This document shows, piece after piece, positions 56,527-64,000 of a stretch of 64,000 bases of DNA (position 1 is its first letter; each line of letters starts with the position of its first letter). Below the pieces are notes generated by a model. The model ran no database searches. It saw only the letters and a program-made list of their open reading frames with translations, and was not told the origin of the DNA. Source of the stretch: Pedobacter sp. N36a. GTDB taxonomy: Bacteria; Bacteroidota; Bacteroidia; Sphingobacteriales; Sphingobacteriaceae. The stretch covers positions 124,001-188,000 of the forward strand of contig NZ_JACSZW010000001.1 in NCBI RefSeq assembly GCF_014472395.1, in the 5' to 3' direction. Position numbers and translations under genes: made by a program.

Positions 56527-58083
56527 TTATTTCAACTTTAATTTTCTTTTGACCATCCCATTAAACCCTGCTCTGGACTCCACAAAACTGACGGCTGGAA
56601 AGGGAACATTTTGCTGAGCACTGACTGATAGCGACAGTTTTGCCGATGAGATTCCTGCTGGCTTGCCATTGACCAGCGAAATAGCCGCAGCCACGCAAGC
56701 CTCTTTCGGATCTGCAAAATCTTTTGACAGATCGTCCTGAACCAGTAATTCAGGGATAAATCCCGTAAAGTAATCACCTGCTCCCGCTGCATTTTCTATT
56801 TTAAAATTGGGCAGATACATCGTGTATTTATCGATATTGATCCCAAAAAAGCCTACTGGTTTCCCATAAGTCTGACTGCCGATTAATTTCACATTGAGGT
56901 AGGGCTTCAGACAATTGATGAGCATTTCACTGGCAGATGCCGTTTGTCCGCTGACAATGAAATACACATTTCTGATGCTTTCTAGACTCCCTTTTTTGGC
57001 ATACGCGTAGGTATTTCCATTGAGGCTGTAATCTACATTGAACAGTGTAGCCCGTTTTCCGTCTAGAAAAACCGGATTTCCCTGTTCATCAAAATAAGGC
57101 TGGTTTTTGAGGTACGTTGCTTTCCCTTGCTGCAGCATGGTATTGTAACGCTCCACATACATCGTTTTTCCATTTAAACCAGAATTGGCAATGAGATTGG
57201 CCACATAAGCCGCAGTTTCCACATATCCACCTTTATTGTACCTGAGGTCTACAATCAATGTTGATGGCATCGCTGCTGCTAAAACCCCGAAAGATTGATC
57301 CAGCAGGGGCTTTGAACTCGATAAGGTATTAAAATCGGAAAGAGCGATATAACCCACATTTTCGTTTTCGGCAGATAAGACAGCCGTTTTCAGCACTGGA
57401 CTGCTTTGATAATTGCTGGTTGACAAAGTAACATTTGCCAGGCTCCCATCTGTTTTTTCCAGCTGCAATTCTATACTGCTTAACCCAATTGCATTTTGAG
57501 CAGCAGATAAAGTTGCAGGCTGCCCATTGATTTCCAAAATTCGCCAGGCACGTGTTAAACCTGCATTTGCTGCCGGAGAGCCAGGGTTTACATAACTAAT
57601 ACGCAGCTCCGTACCAAAAGCAGCTATATTAAGCCCCATATCAGCCCCTTTTCCGCTCAAAGAAACTACGGCCAGTTTATCGGAATTACCCGCAGCTTTT
57701 CCGGAAAGCAGACCCGAAACTTGTATAAATGAATATTTACCTTGCCCGGGCGTAAAAGACCTTTCATAAGCAACCCCGTTTACAGGATTGATCTTCAATT
57801 GGCTCAGGCTAAAAACTGCTGCATTAAAAGCCTTTAAATCATTGGCTCCCTGATATTGCCTAGGATTAAAGTCCCCATAACCAGGTAAAGCATCATTCCA
57901 TAAATAAGTCTGTGAGGCATACAGGTAAATAGAATCCAGCGTAAATTCCATCCGGTTTCCTGTTAACGGCGAAACCGGTAACTCATTTGGAATTACCGGA
58001 TTTTTCTTGCAGCTATAAAACACAGACAGCACTAATAAAAGTGCCAGCCTGATGGTAATATGGAAGGGAAAACTGATGTTCAT
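56527..58083 (-). CDS. S41-family C-terminal-processing protease, lipoprotein
   Basis: 518 residues with a lipobox (FYSCKK, Cys about 25). A PDZ-like region (about 160-205, PGSPAANAGLTRAWRILEINGQ) precedes the protease core, STLIVDLRYNKGGYVE, then SGQTASASEM with the catalytic Ser near 380 and GSQTYGKPVGF with the Lys near 407. It sits at the surface or periplasm. The locus has HmuY-like proteins and a receptor, so it may cut a host or environmental haem protein, but this is inferred. The start overlaps the stop of the upstream gene. Confidence 0.87.
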   Translation of the reverse strand: MNISFPFHITIRLALLLVLSVFYSCKKNPVIPNELPVSPLTGNRMEFTLDSIYLYASQTYLWNDALPGYGDFNPRQYQGANDLKAFNAAVFSLSQLKINPVNGVAYERSFTPGQGKYSFIQVSGLLSGKAAGNSDKLAVVSLSGKGADMGLNIAAFGTELRISYVNPGSPAANAGLTRAWRILEINGQPATLSAAQNAIGLSSIELQLEKTDGSLANVTLSTSNYQSSPVLKTAVLSAENENVGYIALSDFNTLSSSKPLLDQSFGVLAAAMPSTLIVDLRYNKGGYVETAAYVANLIANSGLNGKTMYVERYNTMLQQGKATYLKNQPYFDEQGNPVFLDGKRATLFNVDYSLNGNTYAYAKKGSLESIRNVYFIVSGQTASASEMLINCLKPYLNVKLIGSQTYGKPVGFFGINIDKYTMYLPNFKIENAAGAGDYFTGFIPELLVQDDLSKDFADPKEACVAAAISLVNGKPAGISSAKLSLSVSAQQNVPFPAVSFVESRAGFNGMVKRKLKLK

Positions 58084-58733
58084 TAACGCAGGATTTTAAA
58101 AGGTCCTTTAATTTGTGTCCGAGCCCCTGTAATCACCTTAATCTGATAGCTTCCAGTATCAATCACACTTGCAGCGGGTACTACAGCATTCAGTCTGGCG
58201 GTAGTCAATAACGCGATCGGATTAATTCTGATTTCCTTTTTCGCTTTGTCGACCAGGTACACCTTCGTCTTTGACGTATCTGCTACCAGGTAGCTGCCGC
58301 TTAAAAGAAAAGGACCTCCTCTGACCATCGTACGTGCCAGCTCAAAACTAAATAACGGCTGATTGTTCAACCTTTTCAAATGATAAACTTTTGAATTGCC
58401 ATCCTGAGCGGTTACCGTATAAGTCGTTTTATCGGAAAAAGCGACTTTCTTTCCAGACGCAGGAAGAATAGTAGCCCTTTCAGACACCTTAATTTGCGGC
58501 GTAATCGAATCAGGCATCGTTATAAATGGAGGCCAGTATAAAACGATACTGTCCCCATTGATTACAGCATCAATATTACTTTTTTCGTCTATGCTGACTT
58601 CAAATTGCTCGATGTTATGATAAGGAAAATCGGTATATTCCTTTTTACAGGCAGAAGCAATGGTTAAAAGCAAGACCAGCACAAACAAAGTGCAGGACAT
58701 CATGGAGGATTTTGCAAACTTATAATCAGGCAT
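58083..58733 (-). CDS. Surface lipoprotein with DUF5018/IPT-like domains
   Basis: 216 residues, lipobox (IASAC, Cys about 29). The first domain (IEQFEVSIDEKSNIDAVING, KVSERATILPASG, YTVTAQDGNSKVYHL) resembles the repeated Ig-like DUF5018 domain, and the end (LNAVVPAASVIDTGSYQIKV) an IPT/TIG fold. MMSCTLF at 58703 is another possible start. It is built like the gene at 59571. Probably a binding or scaffold protein at the cell surface. Confidence 0.7.
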   Translation of the reverse strand: MPDYKFAKSSMMSCTLFVLVLLLTIASACKKEYTDFPYHNIEQFEVSIDEKSNIDAVINGDSIVLYWPPFITMPDSITPQIKVSERATILPASGKKVAFSDKTTYTVTAQDGNSKVYHLKRLNNQPLFSFELARTMVRGGPFLLSGSYLVADTSKTKVYLVDKAKKEIRINPIALLTTARLNAVVPAASVIDTGSYQIKVITGARTQIKGPFKILR

Positions 58734-58814
58734 TTTCAGTTTAATTTGATAAAATTGATGAGTTAAACATAGCGCATGCCGGATAATTCCGGCAAGCGCT
58801 ACAGGTGGATGATA

Positions 58815-59411
58815 TTAAAGAATTTCGCCGTATTCAATCACGAATTTACCACGGTTAAGTGTGGCTGTACCTTGTCCAACGATTGCAGTAAATCTTAAAG
58901 CATAATCAGGTCTGGTATCATTTGAACGTGCAATGATGTAGAAGTTTGGTGCTAAAGTATTGCCATTTGGCGCAACGTATCCATACCATCCATTTGCAGC
59001 ACTAAGCGCGGTAGTACTTCTGCCAATAGAGGTCGCAGCAGTTCCTATTGTAAAAGCGTCAATTGTTGCAAATGGAACATTTTGCACATATTCTAAAGTG
59101 TAACCGTTTACCCCCTCTACGAATGAATTGTTTGTTCCGGTCAGCACTACATCGAATCTGCTATTATTTGTAGAAGCTGTATCCAGACTTGCAGATTGAC
59201 TAAGGTTCAGGTAAATAGAGCCGAAGTTACCCCCTCTTGGATTTGCCCAGTGGCCATAAATCGTATCTGAAACTACTGGCGTCACAGCAGCGATGCCATT
59301 TGCAGATTTCAAAGTCCCTGTAGGTGCAGTTCCTTCATTTTGTTTTTTACAAGAAGTGACAGCTAAAGCAATGGCAGTTACAGCAAATACGGTTTTTATA
59401 ATAGTTTTCAT
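58815..59411 (-). CDS. HmuY-like lipoprotein (third, divergent)
   Basis: 198 residues, lipobox (AVTSC, Cys 20). SSIYLNLSQSASLDTASTNN-type pattern, SRFDVVLTGTNNSFVEG, ATIDAFTIGTAATSI and a closing FVIEYGEIL match the HmuY layout (a WDIAFTG-like block, an NS block and a final strand), but weakly. HmuY proteins bind haem and hand it to a TonB receptor. It is separated by 159 bases from the gene upstream, so it may have its own promoter. Confidence 0.6.
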   Translation of the reverse strand: MKTIIKTVFAVTAIALAVTSCKKQNEGTAPTGTLKSANGIAAVTPVVSDTIYGHWANPRGGNFGSIYLNLSQSASLDTASTNNSRFDVVLTGTNNSFVEGVNGYTLEYVQNVPFATIDAFTIGTAATSIGRSTTALSAANGWYGYVAPNGNTLAPNFYIIARSNDTRPDYALRFTAIVGQGTATLNRGKFVIEYGEIL

Positions 59412-59570
59412 GTTGTTTTTTTTAAGATGATTTAAATTTGTTAATGATTAATTTGAAGCGTTAATTGGTGAGATAGAAGCGTTAGTGGTCATTTAATTCA
59501 TTAGCATCAGTTTTTAAGTTTAACATTAGGGATTTATAAAACCTCCCCTGTACACAAGTCGGTCGTATGT

Positions 59571-60530
59571 CTATTTAGCGGCAACGGTGAGCGATCCTAG
59601 TTTGCTCACTGATTTCCAATTTTCAAATTCAAAAGTGAATAAGGCGGTATAATCATAAGTACCTATCGGGAAATTATCCGGCACTTTCAGCGTCATTTCC
59701 GTTGTTGTAAAGCCAACAACAGGTAAATCGTAAGTAGCTGCATCGTTCAATTTCACTTTCACCGATTTCAGTCCCAGAAAGATGCTATTGAAAGCCGGGA
59801 AAGAAATGTTTTCTCCCTGTTTTACACTCTTGGAAGGCATGAGTAAATCCGGCTGGCGATGTATGATATGCAGTGGTTCTTTCATCGTCATTTCCTGATC
59901 ATAGTATTTAACTTTTACCTGGTAAACACCAGTATCTATGCCTGGCTTAAAACTCAAACTAGCGCTCTGCGTTGGGGAAGCCAATACCCAGGTCACCAGT
60001 GCATCATTAATCACAGTTACCTTTCCTGTTTTTTTATGCAGCAGGTCTATTCGTAAAAGTCCTTGTCCGAAGGCATTGAAATTGCCAATAAAATTTCCGT
60101 CTGAATTTGGATAAGCGATCATTTCTCCATTGACCAGATTAAACGCTGGCCAGGAGACATCCAGTTTTACCGGGTTCATCACCTTGATTTTAAGGGTATA
60201 GGTATTGGTACTTCCATCTTTTCCTTTTACAGTGTACTTTTTTTCCTGGTCGTACACATCTACAGGCAGCGGAACTTCTGTTAAGGTTGCACCTTCCGAT
60301 ACTTTAATCTCCGGGTCTATCAGCGACAGACCGTAAACCACGGGCAAGTAAACTGTAATCGTATTATTCAGCTGATTAATGGAAGCATACATGGCTGTAT
60401 CTTTCAAATTGCTGATCTTATATTCTAATATTTTATTCTGTGGAACAGGGTCTAAACCAATCGTCTTTTTACAGGCAGTAAGACCCATAAATCCAGCGAT
60501 CAGTAGAAAGTAAGCATAATGTTGTTTCAT
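59571..60530 (-). CDS. Surface lipoprotein with DUF5018/IPT-like domains (longer)
   Basis: 319 residues, lipobox (LTACKK, Cys 20). The first domain (ILEYKISNLKDTAMYASINQ to EIKVSEGATLTE and YTVKGKDGSTNTYTLKI) is DUF5018-like. Later IPT/TIG-like parts include SPTQSASLSFKPGIDTGVYQVKV. It shares organisation with the 216-residue protein at 58083. It lies 42 bases after the HmuY gene. Function unknown. Confidence 0.7.
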   Translation of the reverse strand: MKQHYAYFLLIAGFMGLTACKKTIGLDPVPQNKILEYKISNLKDTAMYASINQLNNTITVYLPVVYGLSLIDPEIKVSEGATLTEVPLPVDVYDQEKKYTVKGKDGSTNTYTLKIKVMNPVKLDVSWPAFNLVNGEMIAYPNSDGNFIGNFNAFGQGLLRIDLLHKKTGKVTVINDALVTWVLASPTQSASLSFKPGIDTGVYQVKVKYYDQEMTMKEPLHIIHRQPDLLMPSKSVKQGENISFPAFNSIFLGLKSVKVKLNDAATYDLPVVGFTTTEMTLKVPDNFPIGTYDYTALFTFEFENWKSVSKLGSLTVAAK

Positions 60531-60572
60531 ATGAATTGAGTGTCGTATTAGATTTTCAATAAGGGTACTGTA

Positions 60573-61349
60573 TTATTTAACTTCGAATTTGGTGCTGCCT
60601 TTAGGAACTAGCACGTACTCGAAACTAAAGTACATGTGTGGTGTATTTCTAAACCATAGCTCCGGAATATAGGCGTCTTTATAGCAGCTGATCATTTTGA
60701 TCTTGGCATAATTCCCTCTTGAGGTGCGGACAATCAGCGTTCTTGCCGGCGCTGTATTTCCATTTACCATTTTAATCGGATTACCCAGCGCATAAGCAAC
60801 GTGCGATTTTTCAAAGCTTTTATCCCCAATGATTCCACCTCCGAAATCGTAGATATACCAGCCTATTCCTTCGCCAAAATCACCCAGATTATCTGTGCCG
60901 ATCGCCCCGGCTCCCGTTTTAAACTCAGAATCTGCAGGAATATCAACCACCTCATTAAATGGCTTTACAACGATCATTACCCCACCCTTCCCTGGACCTC
61001 CGGAGCCGAAATTGGTCGTATTATCTCCGTTATTTCCAGATACAAAGCTGTTGTATAAACCACTTAAGCCCATGTCCCAGCGATGTGTTTTTGCCATATT
61101 CAAGGCCACTTCCTGTTTGTCCTCCAGGCTAAAATAAACTGCCTTTTTAGGCACCGTAGGATTATTATCATCGGTTTCCGCAGCTAGGTTATCTACCCGC
61201 TGAATTTTATAAAAAGCTACTGTACCAGGCTCTATAGGAGGTTCTGTGCGCCCTGGATCATCATCTTTCGAACAAGCGCTGGCCATCGAGACCATCAAGC
61301 CCATCATCATCAGGCGGCTATATTTTTTGAAGTAGTCAAGCGTATTCAT
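60573..61349 (-). CDS. HmuY-family haem-binding lipoprotein (second)
   Basis: 258 residues, lipobox (SMASAC, Cys 26). Typical HmuY features: THRWDMGLSGLYNSFVSGNNG (about 86-106), SGGPGKGGVMIV, DNLGDFGEGIGWYIYDF, TLIVRTSRGNYAKIKMISCYKD and a final YFSFEYVLVPKG. The His/Met haem ligands cannot be assigned with confidence. It follows the first HmuY gene by 18 bases. Confidence 0.87.
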   Translation of the reverse strand: MNTLDYFKKYSRLMMMGLMVSMASACSKDDDPGRTEPPIEPGTVAFYKIQRVDNLAAETDDNNPTVPKKAVYFSLEDKQEVALNMAKTHRWDMGLSGLYNSFVSGNNGDNTTNFGSGGPGKGGVMIVVKPFNEVVDIPADSEFKTGAGAIGTDNLGDFGEGIGWYIYDFGGGIIGDKSFEKSHVAYALGNPIKMVNGNTAPARTLIVRTSRGNYAKIKMISCYKDAYIPELWFRNTPHMYFSFEYVLVPKGSTKFEVK

Positions 61350-61367
61350 TTATTTAGCTTTAAAAGG

Positions 61368-62027
61368 TTAATCTTTGGTGGATAGGTTTCTGCTGCCATC
61401 ACCCTGCAGGAAATAGCGGAAAGTAAAATAAGGTGCCGGCCAGTTCAGATCGCTCACCACCTTCGGCGCGCCTTTGTACATGCTGATCAGTTCCAGCTTT
61501 GCAAATTTTCCATCTGCAGTTCGAATCACAAACGTTCTGTTTTTTACAGGAACGGCGATATGCGTGTTCATTTCATAGAAAAACCAGCCCTTGCCATTGC
61601 CCACATCAATACCAGTACTGCTGATTCCATTTGTACTGAACTCTGTATCTGAGGGGGCGGTTTTCAATTGATCATAGGCCTGATTAACGACTACCATCGC
61701 TCCTTTACCTGGGCCGCCAAAACCCAAACTATTGGCATCAGCCCCATTATTGATAGACACATAAGAATTGTATTCTCTGGCAAATGCCAGGTCCCAGGCA
61801 GCAGTTAATTTTTCAGTGGCGGCTACTTTCGCTCCGGTTTTAGTGCTGAAATAAAAAGGCTCAAAGGGTTTCCCACTACCTACGGTATTGCCTACGTCGC
61901 CAGGAAGGTCCTTAATTACGGCACTTTTTCCGTCTTCCAGCTCAGGTTTGATTTCTTTCTTTGTACAGGAAGCGAGTGTCAGGAGGCTGAGCAATACCAG
62001 GAAGACCGATTTTAAACTTTTGTTCAT
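61368..62027 (-). CDS. HmuY-family haem-binding lipoprotein (first)
   Basis: 219 residues from MNKSLKSVFLVLL (ATG at 62027), lipobox (TLASC, Cys 20); the longer frame to 62105 enters the receptor gene. HmuY blocks: AAWDLAFAREYNSYVSINNG, FGGPGKGAMVVVNQAYD, GKGWFFYEMNTHI, TFVIRTADGKFAKLELISMYKG and a closing YFTFRYFLQG. It directly follows the receptor gene (43 bases), as hmuY follows hmuR elsewhere. Confidence 0.88.
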   Translation of the reverse strand: MNKSLKSVFLVLLSLLTLASCTKKEIKPELEDGKSAVIKDLPGDVGNTVGSGKPFEPFYFSTKTGAKVAATEKLTAAWDLAFAREYNSYVSINNGADANSLGFGGPGKGAMVVVNQAYDQLKTAPSDTEFSTNGISSTGIDVGNGKGWFFYEMNTHIAVPVKNRTFVIRTADGKFAKLELISMYKGAPKVVSDLNWPAPYFTFRYFLQGDGSRNLSTKD

Positions 62028-62070
62028 GTTGCTATTTATTGATGCGTTTATATTTTTTTTCTTGATGAGT

Positions 62071-64000
62071 TTAACCTTTAAAAAATCTCCAGCTGATTCC
62101 GGCAATAATTACCCTTCCCTGCTGAGCAGGCATCAGCTGATCCCGGTAATCCATCAGGTTCTCTGCCGTAAACTGCAGTTGTAAATGTTTGTTATAAAAA
62201 GTCTTTTGCAGGGCCGCGTTAAATAAGAAATAGCTGGGCACATACGTATCATAAGGATCGATAAACAAGTTGGCACTATTGGCTTCTGTAAATCCATATT
62301 TACTCCGGTAATTGACGCGAAAGGATCCAGTAATTCCGGAAGGTTCGTGTTCATAACTCGCCCTGATATTGGCCATGTGCCTGGACCTGTTGGCCATCCC
62401 AAAATAATCTGATCTTTTAGAACGTCTCGGTGGATTTATGCCGTCATAAACCTGGGCATATAAGCCGGTACCATTTTTTATAGCTTCAACAATACCTAAG
62501 TCGACCGTATATAACAACTGGTAACCGGCAGAGAGACTTAGTTCTTTTGTTACTTTCCAGCTCATGCCAATTTCCGTTCCGGCAGTATAAGCTTTAGCTA
62601 CATTAATATAAGAAAACACCTGCTGCTGATTGGTTTTGATCGCTACTGGCTCAGCACTAATGAAATTCCTCATGTCGTTGTAGAAAATATTTACATCCAG
62701 TTTGATGGAGGAAATCGGATTATAGGCAAAGCCTCCGCTATAAGAAACCGACCTTTCCGGCCTCAGTGTACCGATTTGATTGGCAATTGGGAAAATACTC
62801 ATCATCTGTCCGACATCCTTTAACAGCTGGATTTCCCGCCAAAATTCTTCTGCTCCAAACACGGTATAACCAGTTTGCACATTGGTAAACACCATGTATA
62901 GCTGCTGGAAACTTGGTGTTTTGAAACCTGTTCCTATCGATGCTCTTAGCGTCAGTTTATCAAATGGCTGATAACGCAAACCTACACTTGGGTTTAGTTT
63001 AGAGCCATATTTATCATGGTAATCAAAACGCGCACCTGCAGTCATATTGAGGCTGGAAGACAAGCTCCAGTCTGCCTGGCCATAAGCAAAATAATTGCTC
63101 ATGTTCTTTTCATCACGGTAATAGGAATTGTCCAGTATTTCAAAAGCAGCCCCCAGACCACCGGTCAGGTTTAGTGTTTGAAAAAACTGATGACTGCCCT
63201 GAGTTTCCAAACGGTGTAGAAATTGCTTAAACCGACTTCCAGGAATGATCGTATTGGTATTTAAATCGGTCACATCCTGCGCAGTTTGATACCTCGTCAG
63301 GTAATATTGTGTCCTCAGTTTAGTCCCATTTCTGAAGTTGTTGTTCAAAGCGAGCGAAGCATTTAAATCATGTTCGTCTAAAATATCTTTGCTGGGAACA
63401 ACCCCATAAGAAATATCATTCACAGAATGTCTGTTGGCATAGCGACCGTTAAAACTCAGGCTGCTGATCTCATTTAAAAGGTAACGGCCACGACTTTGAA
63501 AAGAATAGCTATCAAAAGGAGGTGCCGTTTTCCCTTCTTCCAGGTAAGGATTGGAGTTAAAACCATCCGTTCGGTAATAATTCCCAGATACGTAAACCGA
63601 TCCTTTCTTCCCTGCAAAAGGCGTTTCTCCTTCTAGCGTAGCATCCAGCATGTTAAAACTGCCATAACGGATTACGGCTAAACCCTGCGGCTGCGTGATA
63701 TTTTTACGGGTCACAATATTGACTACCCCTGCCAGGGCTTCACTGCCAAACAAACAAGAGGAAGCCCCTTTAATGATTTCGATCCGTTCGATATCAGATA
63801 CGGTTACTCTGGAAAGGTCAAAATTACCACTGTTTCTGCCTACCATTGGCTGACCATCGATCATAATCATGGTATAACCACTGTCGAAACCCTGCATCTG
63901 TAAGCCTACCGCCCTATTTCCTGAACCAATATCACTAACGATCGCCAAACCGGTCTGTTCTTTTAAAACTTCATCCAACCTGCGGCTGCCCATCTGTTCT
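62071..64000 (-). CDS. TonB-dependent receptor, HmuR-like (5' end cut off)
   Basis: The frame is open at the right edge; at least 642 codons are present, starting in the plug domain (RRLDEVLKEQTGLAIVSD, IERIEIIKGASSCLFGSEAL). The barrel ends in VIIAGISWRFFKG, with a Phe near the terminus. FKTPSFQQLY is in the place of the FRAP-LYR motif of haem receptors, but the NPDL motif is not seen. It heads the HmuY locus, so haem or another iron source is the likely substrate. Confidence 0.87.
   Translation of the reverse strand, partial: EQMGSRRLDEVLKEQTGLAIVSDIGSGNRAVGLQMQGFDSGYTMIMIDGQPMVGRNSGNFDLSRVTVSDIERIEIIKGASSCLFGSEALAGVVNIVTRKNITQPQGLAVIRYGSFNMLDATLEGETPFAGKKGSVYVSGNYYRTDGFNSNPYLEEGKTAPPFDSYSFQSRGRYLLNEISSLSFNGRYANRHSVNDISYGVVPSKDILDEHDLNASLALNNNFRNGTKLRTQYYLTRYQTAQDVTDLNTNTIIPGSRFKQFLHRLETQGSHQFFQTLNLTGGLGAAFEILDNSYYRDEKNMSNYFAYGQADWSLSSSLNMTAGARFDYHDKYGSKLNPSVGLRYQPFDKLTLRASIGTGFKTPSFQQLYMVFTNVQTGYTVFGAEEFWREIQLLKDVGQMMSIFPIANQIGTLRPERSVSYSGGFAYNPISSIKLDVNIFYNDMRNFISAEPVAIKTNQQQVFSYINVAKAYTAGTEIGMSWKVTKELSLSAGYQLLYTVDLGIVEAIKNGTGLYAQVYDGINPPRRSKRSDYFGMANRSRHMANIRASYEHEPSGITGSFRVNYRSKYGFTEANSANLFIDPYDTYVPSYFLFNAALQKTFYNKHLQLQFTAENLMDYRDQLMPAQQGRVIIAGISWRFFKG

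Overview
The window reads as chromosomal DNA of a Bacteroidota bacterium, most likely a Sphingobacteriaceae/Pedobacter-type organism. The evidence is a fused ccoNO cbb3 oxidase gene, SusC/SusD and FecI/FecR-type genes, an STN-domain SusC, HmuY-like lipoproteins, TlpA proteins with a DUF4369-like N-terminus, an RNase P RNA preceded by a TAnnTTTG-type promoter, and few Shine-Dalgarno sequences. No tRNA, rRNA, CRISPR array, insertion sequence or phage gene was seen. The ccoI gene is cut by the left edge and a TonB-dependent receptor gene by the right edge.

Layout. (1) 1-7.8 kb (+): cbb3 oxidase operon ccoI-S-NO-Q-P-G-H, then a SafE-like membrane protein and a group III truncated haemoglobin. (2) 7.9-14.3 kb: hemN with a short Cys-tailed dehydrogenase-like protein; a receiver-Crp fusion regulator next to a FixL-type PAS kinase that keeps the haem-ligand His and Arg positions; and a divergent 597-residue Cys-rich protein I could not name. 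(3) 14.5-23.3 kb (-): a GlcNAc/chitin-type utilisation locus in decay. GH20 hexosaminidase, SusD, SusC, FecR and the ECF sigma gene are all broken, while the NagX-like acyltransferase is intact. (4) 23.4-30.3 kb (-): a probable copper island with two MbnP/MbnH pairs, an outer-membrane barrel, a SCO protein and two related small Cys-rich exported proteins. (5) 30.4-31.9 kb (-): fabH and a thioesterase. (6) 32.3-42.9 kb (-): the K+-ATPase kdpFABC with an extra small membrane ORF, a porin, a split KdpD (sensor module plus separate HAMP/PAS kinase) and an NtrC-type regulator. (7) 43-46 kb: an M20 deacylase with an ArgA-like acetyltransferase, and a divergent SCO plus cytochrome c pair. (8) 46-55 kb: a frameshifted SHOCT/zinc-ribbon gene, rnpB, an NtrX-like regulator, an OmpR-family regulator-rluA-ClC operon, and gatB with a TlpA-like thioredoxin. 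(9) 55.2-64 kb (-): TonB receptor, three HmuY-like lipoproteins, two surface lipoproteins, an S41 protease, a small CxxC protein and a PchR-like AraC regulator, probably a haem acquisition locus.

Themes. Much of the window concerns low-oxygen respiration and its cofactors: haem (hemN, HmuY locus), copper (CcoI, SCO, MbnP/MbnH) and oxygen or NO sensing (FixL-type kinase, truncated haemoglobin). The most unusual items are the FixL-type kinase paired with a receiver-Crp fusion, the duplicated MbnP/MbnH island, the locally confined wreck of the sugar locus, and the receptor/HmuY/protease locus. All function statements are from reading the sequence; no database search was run.
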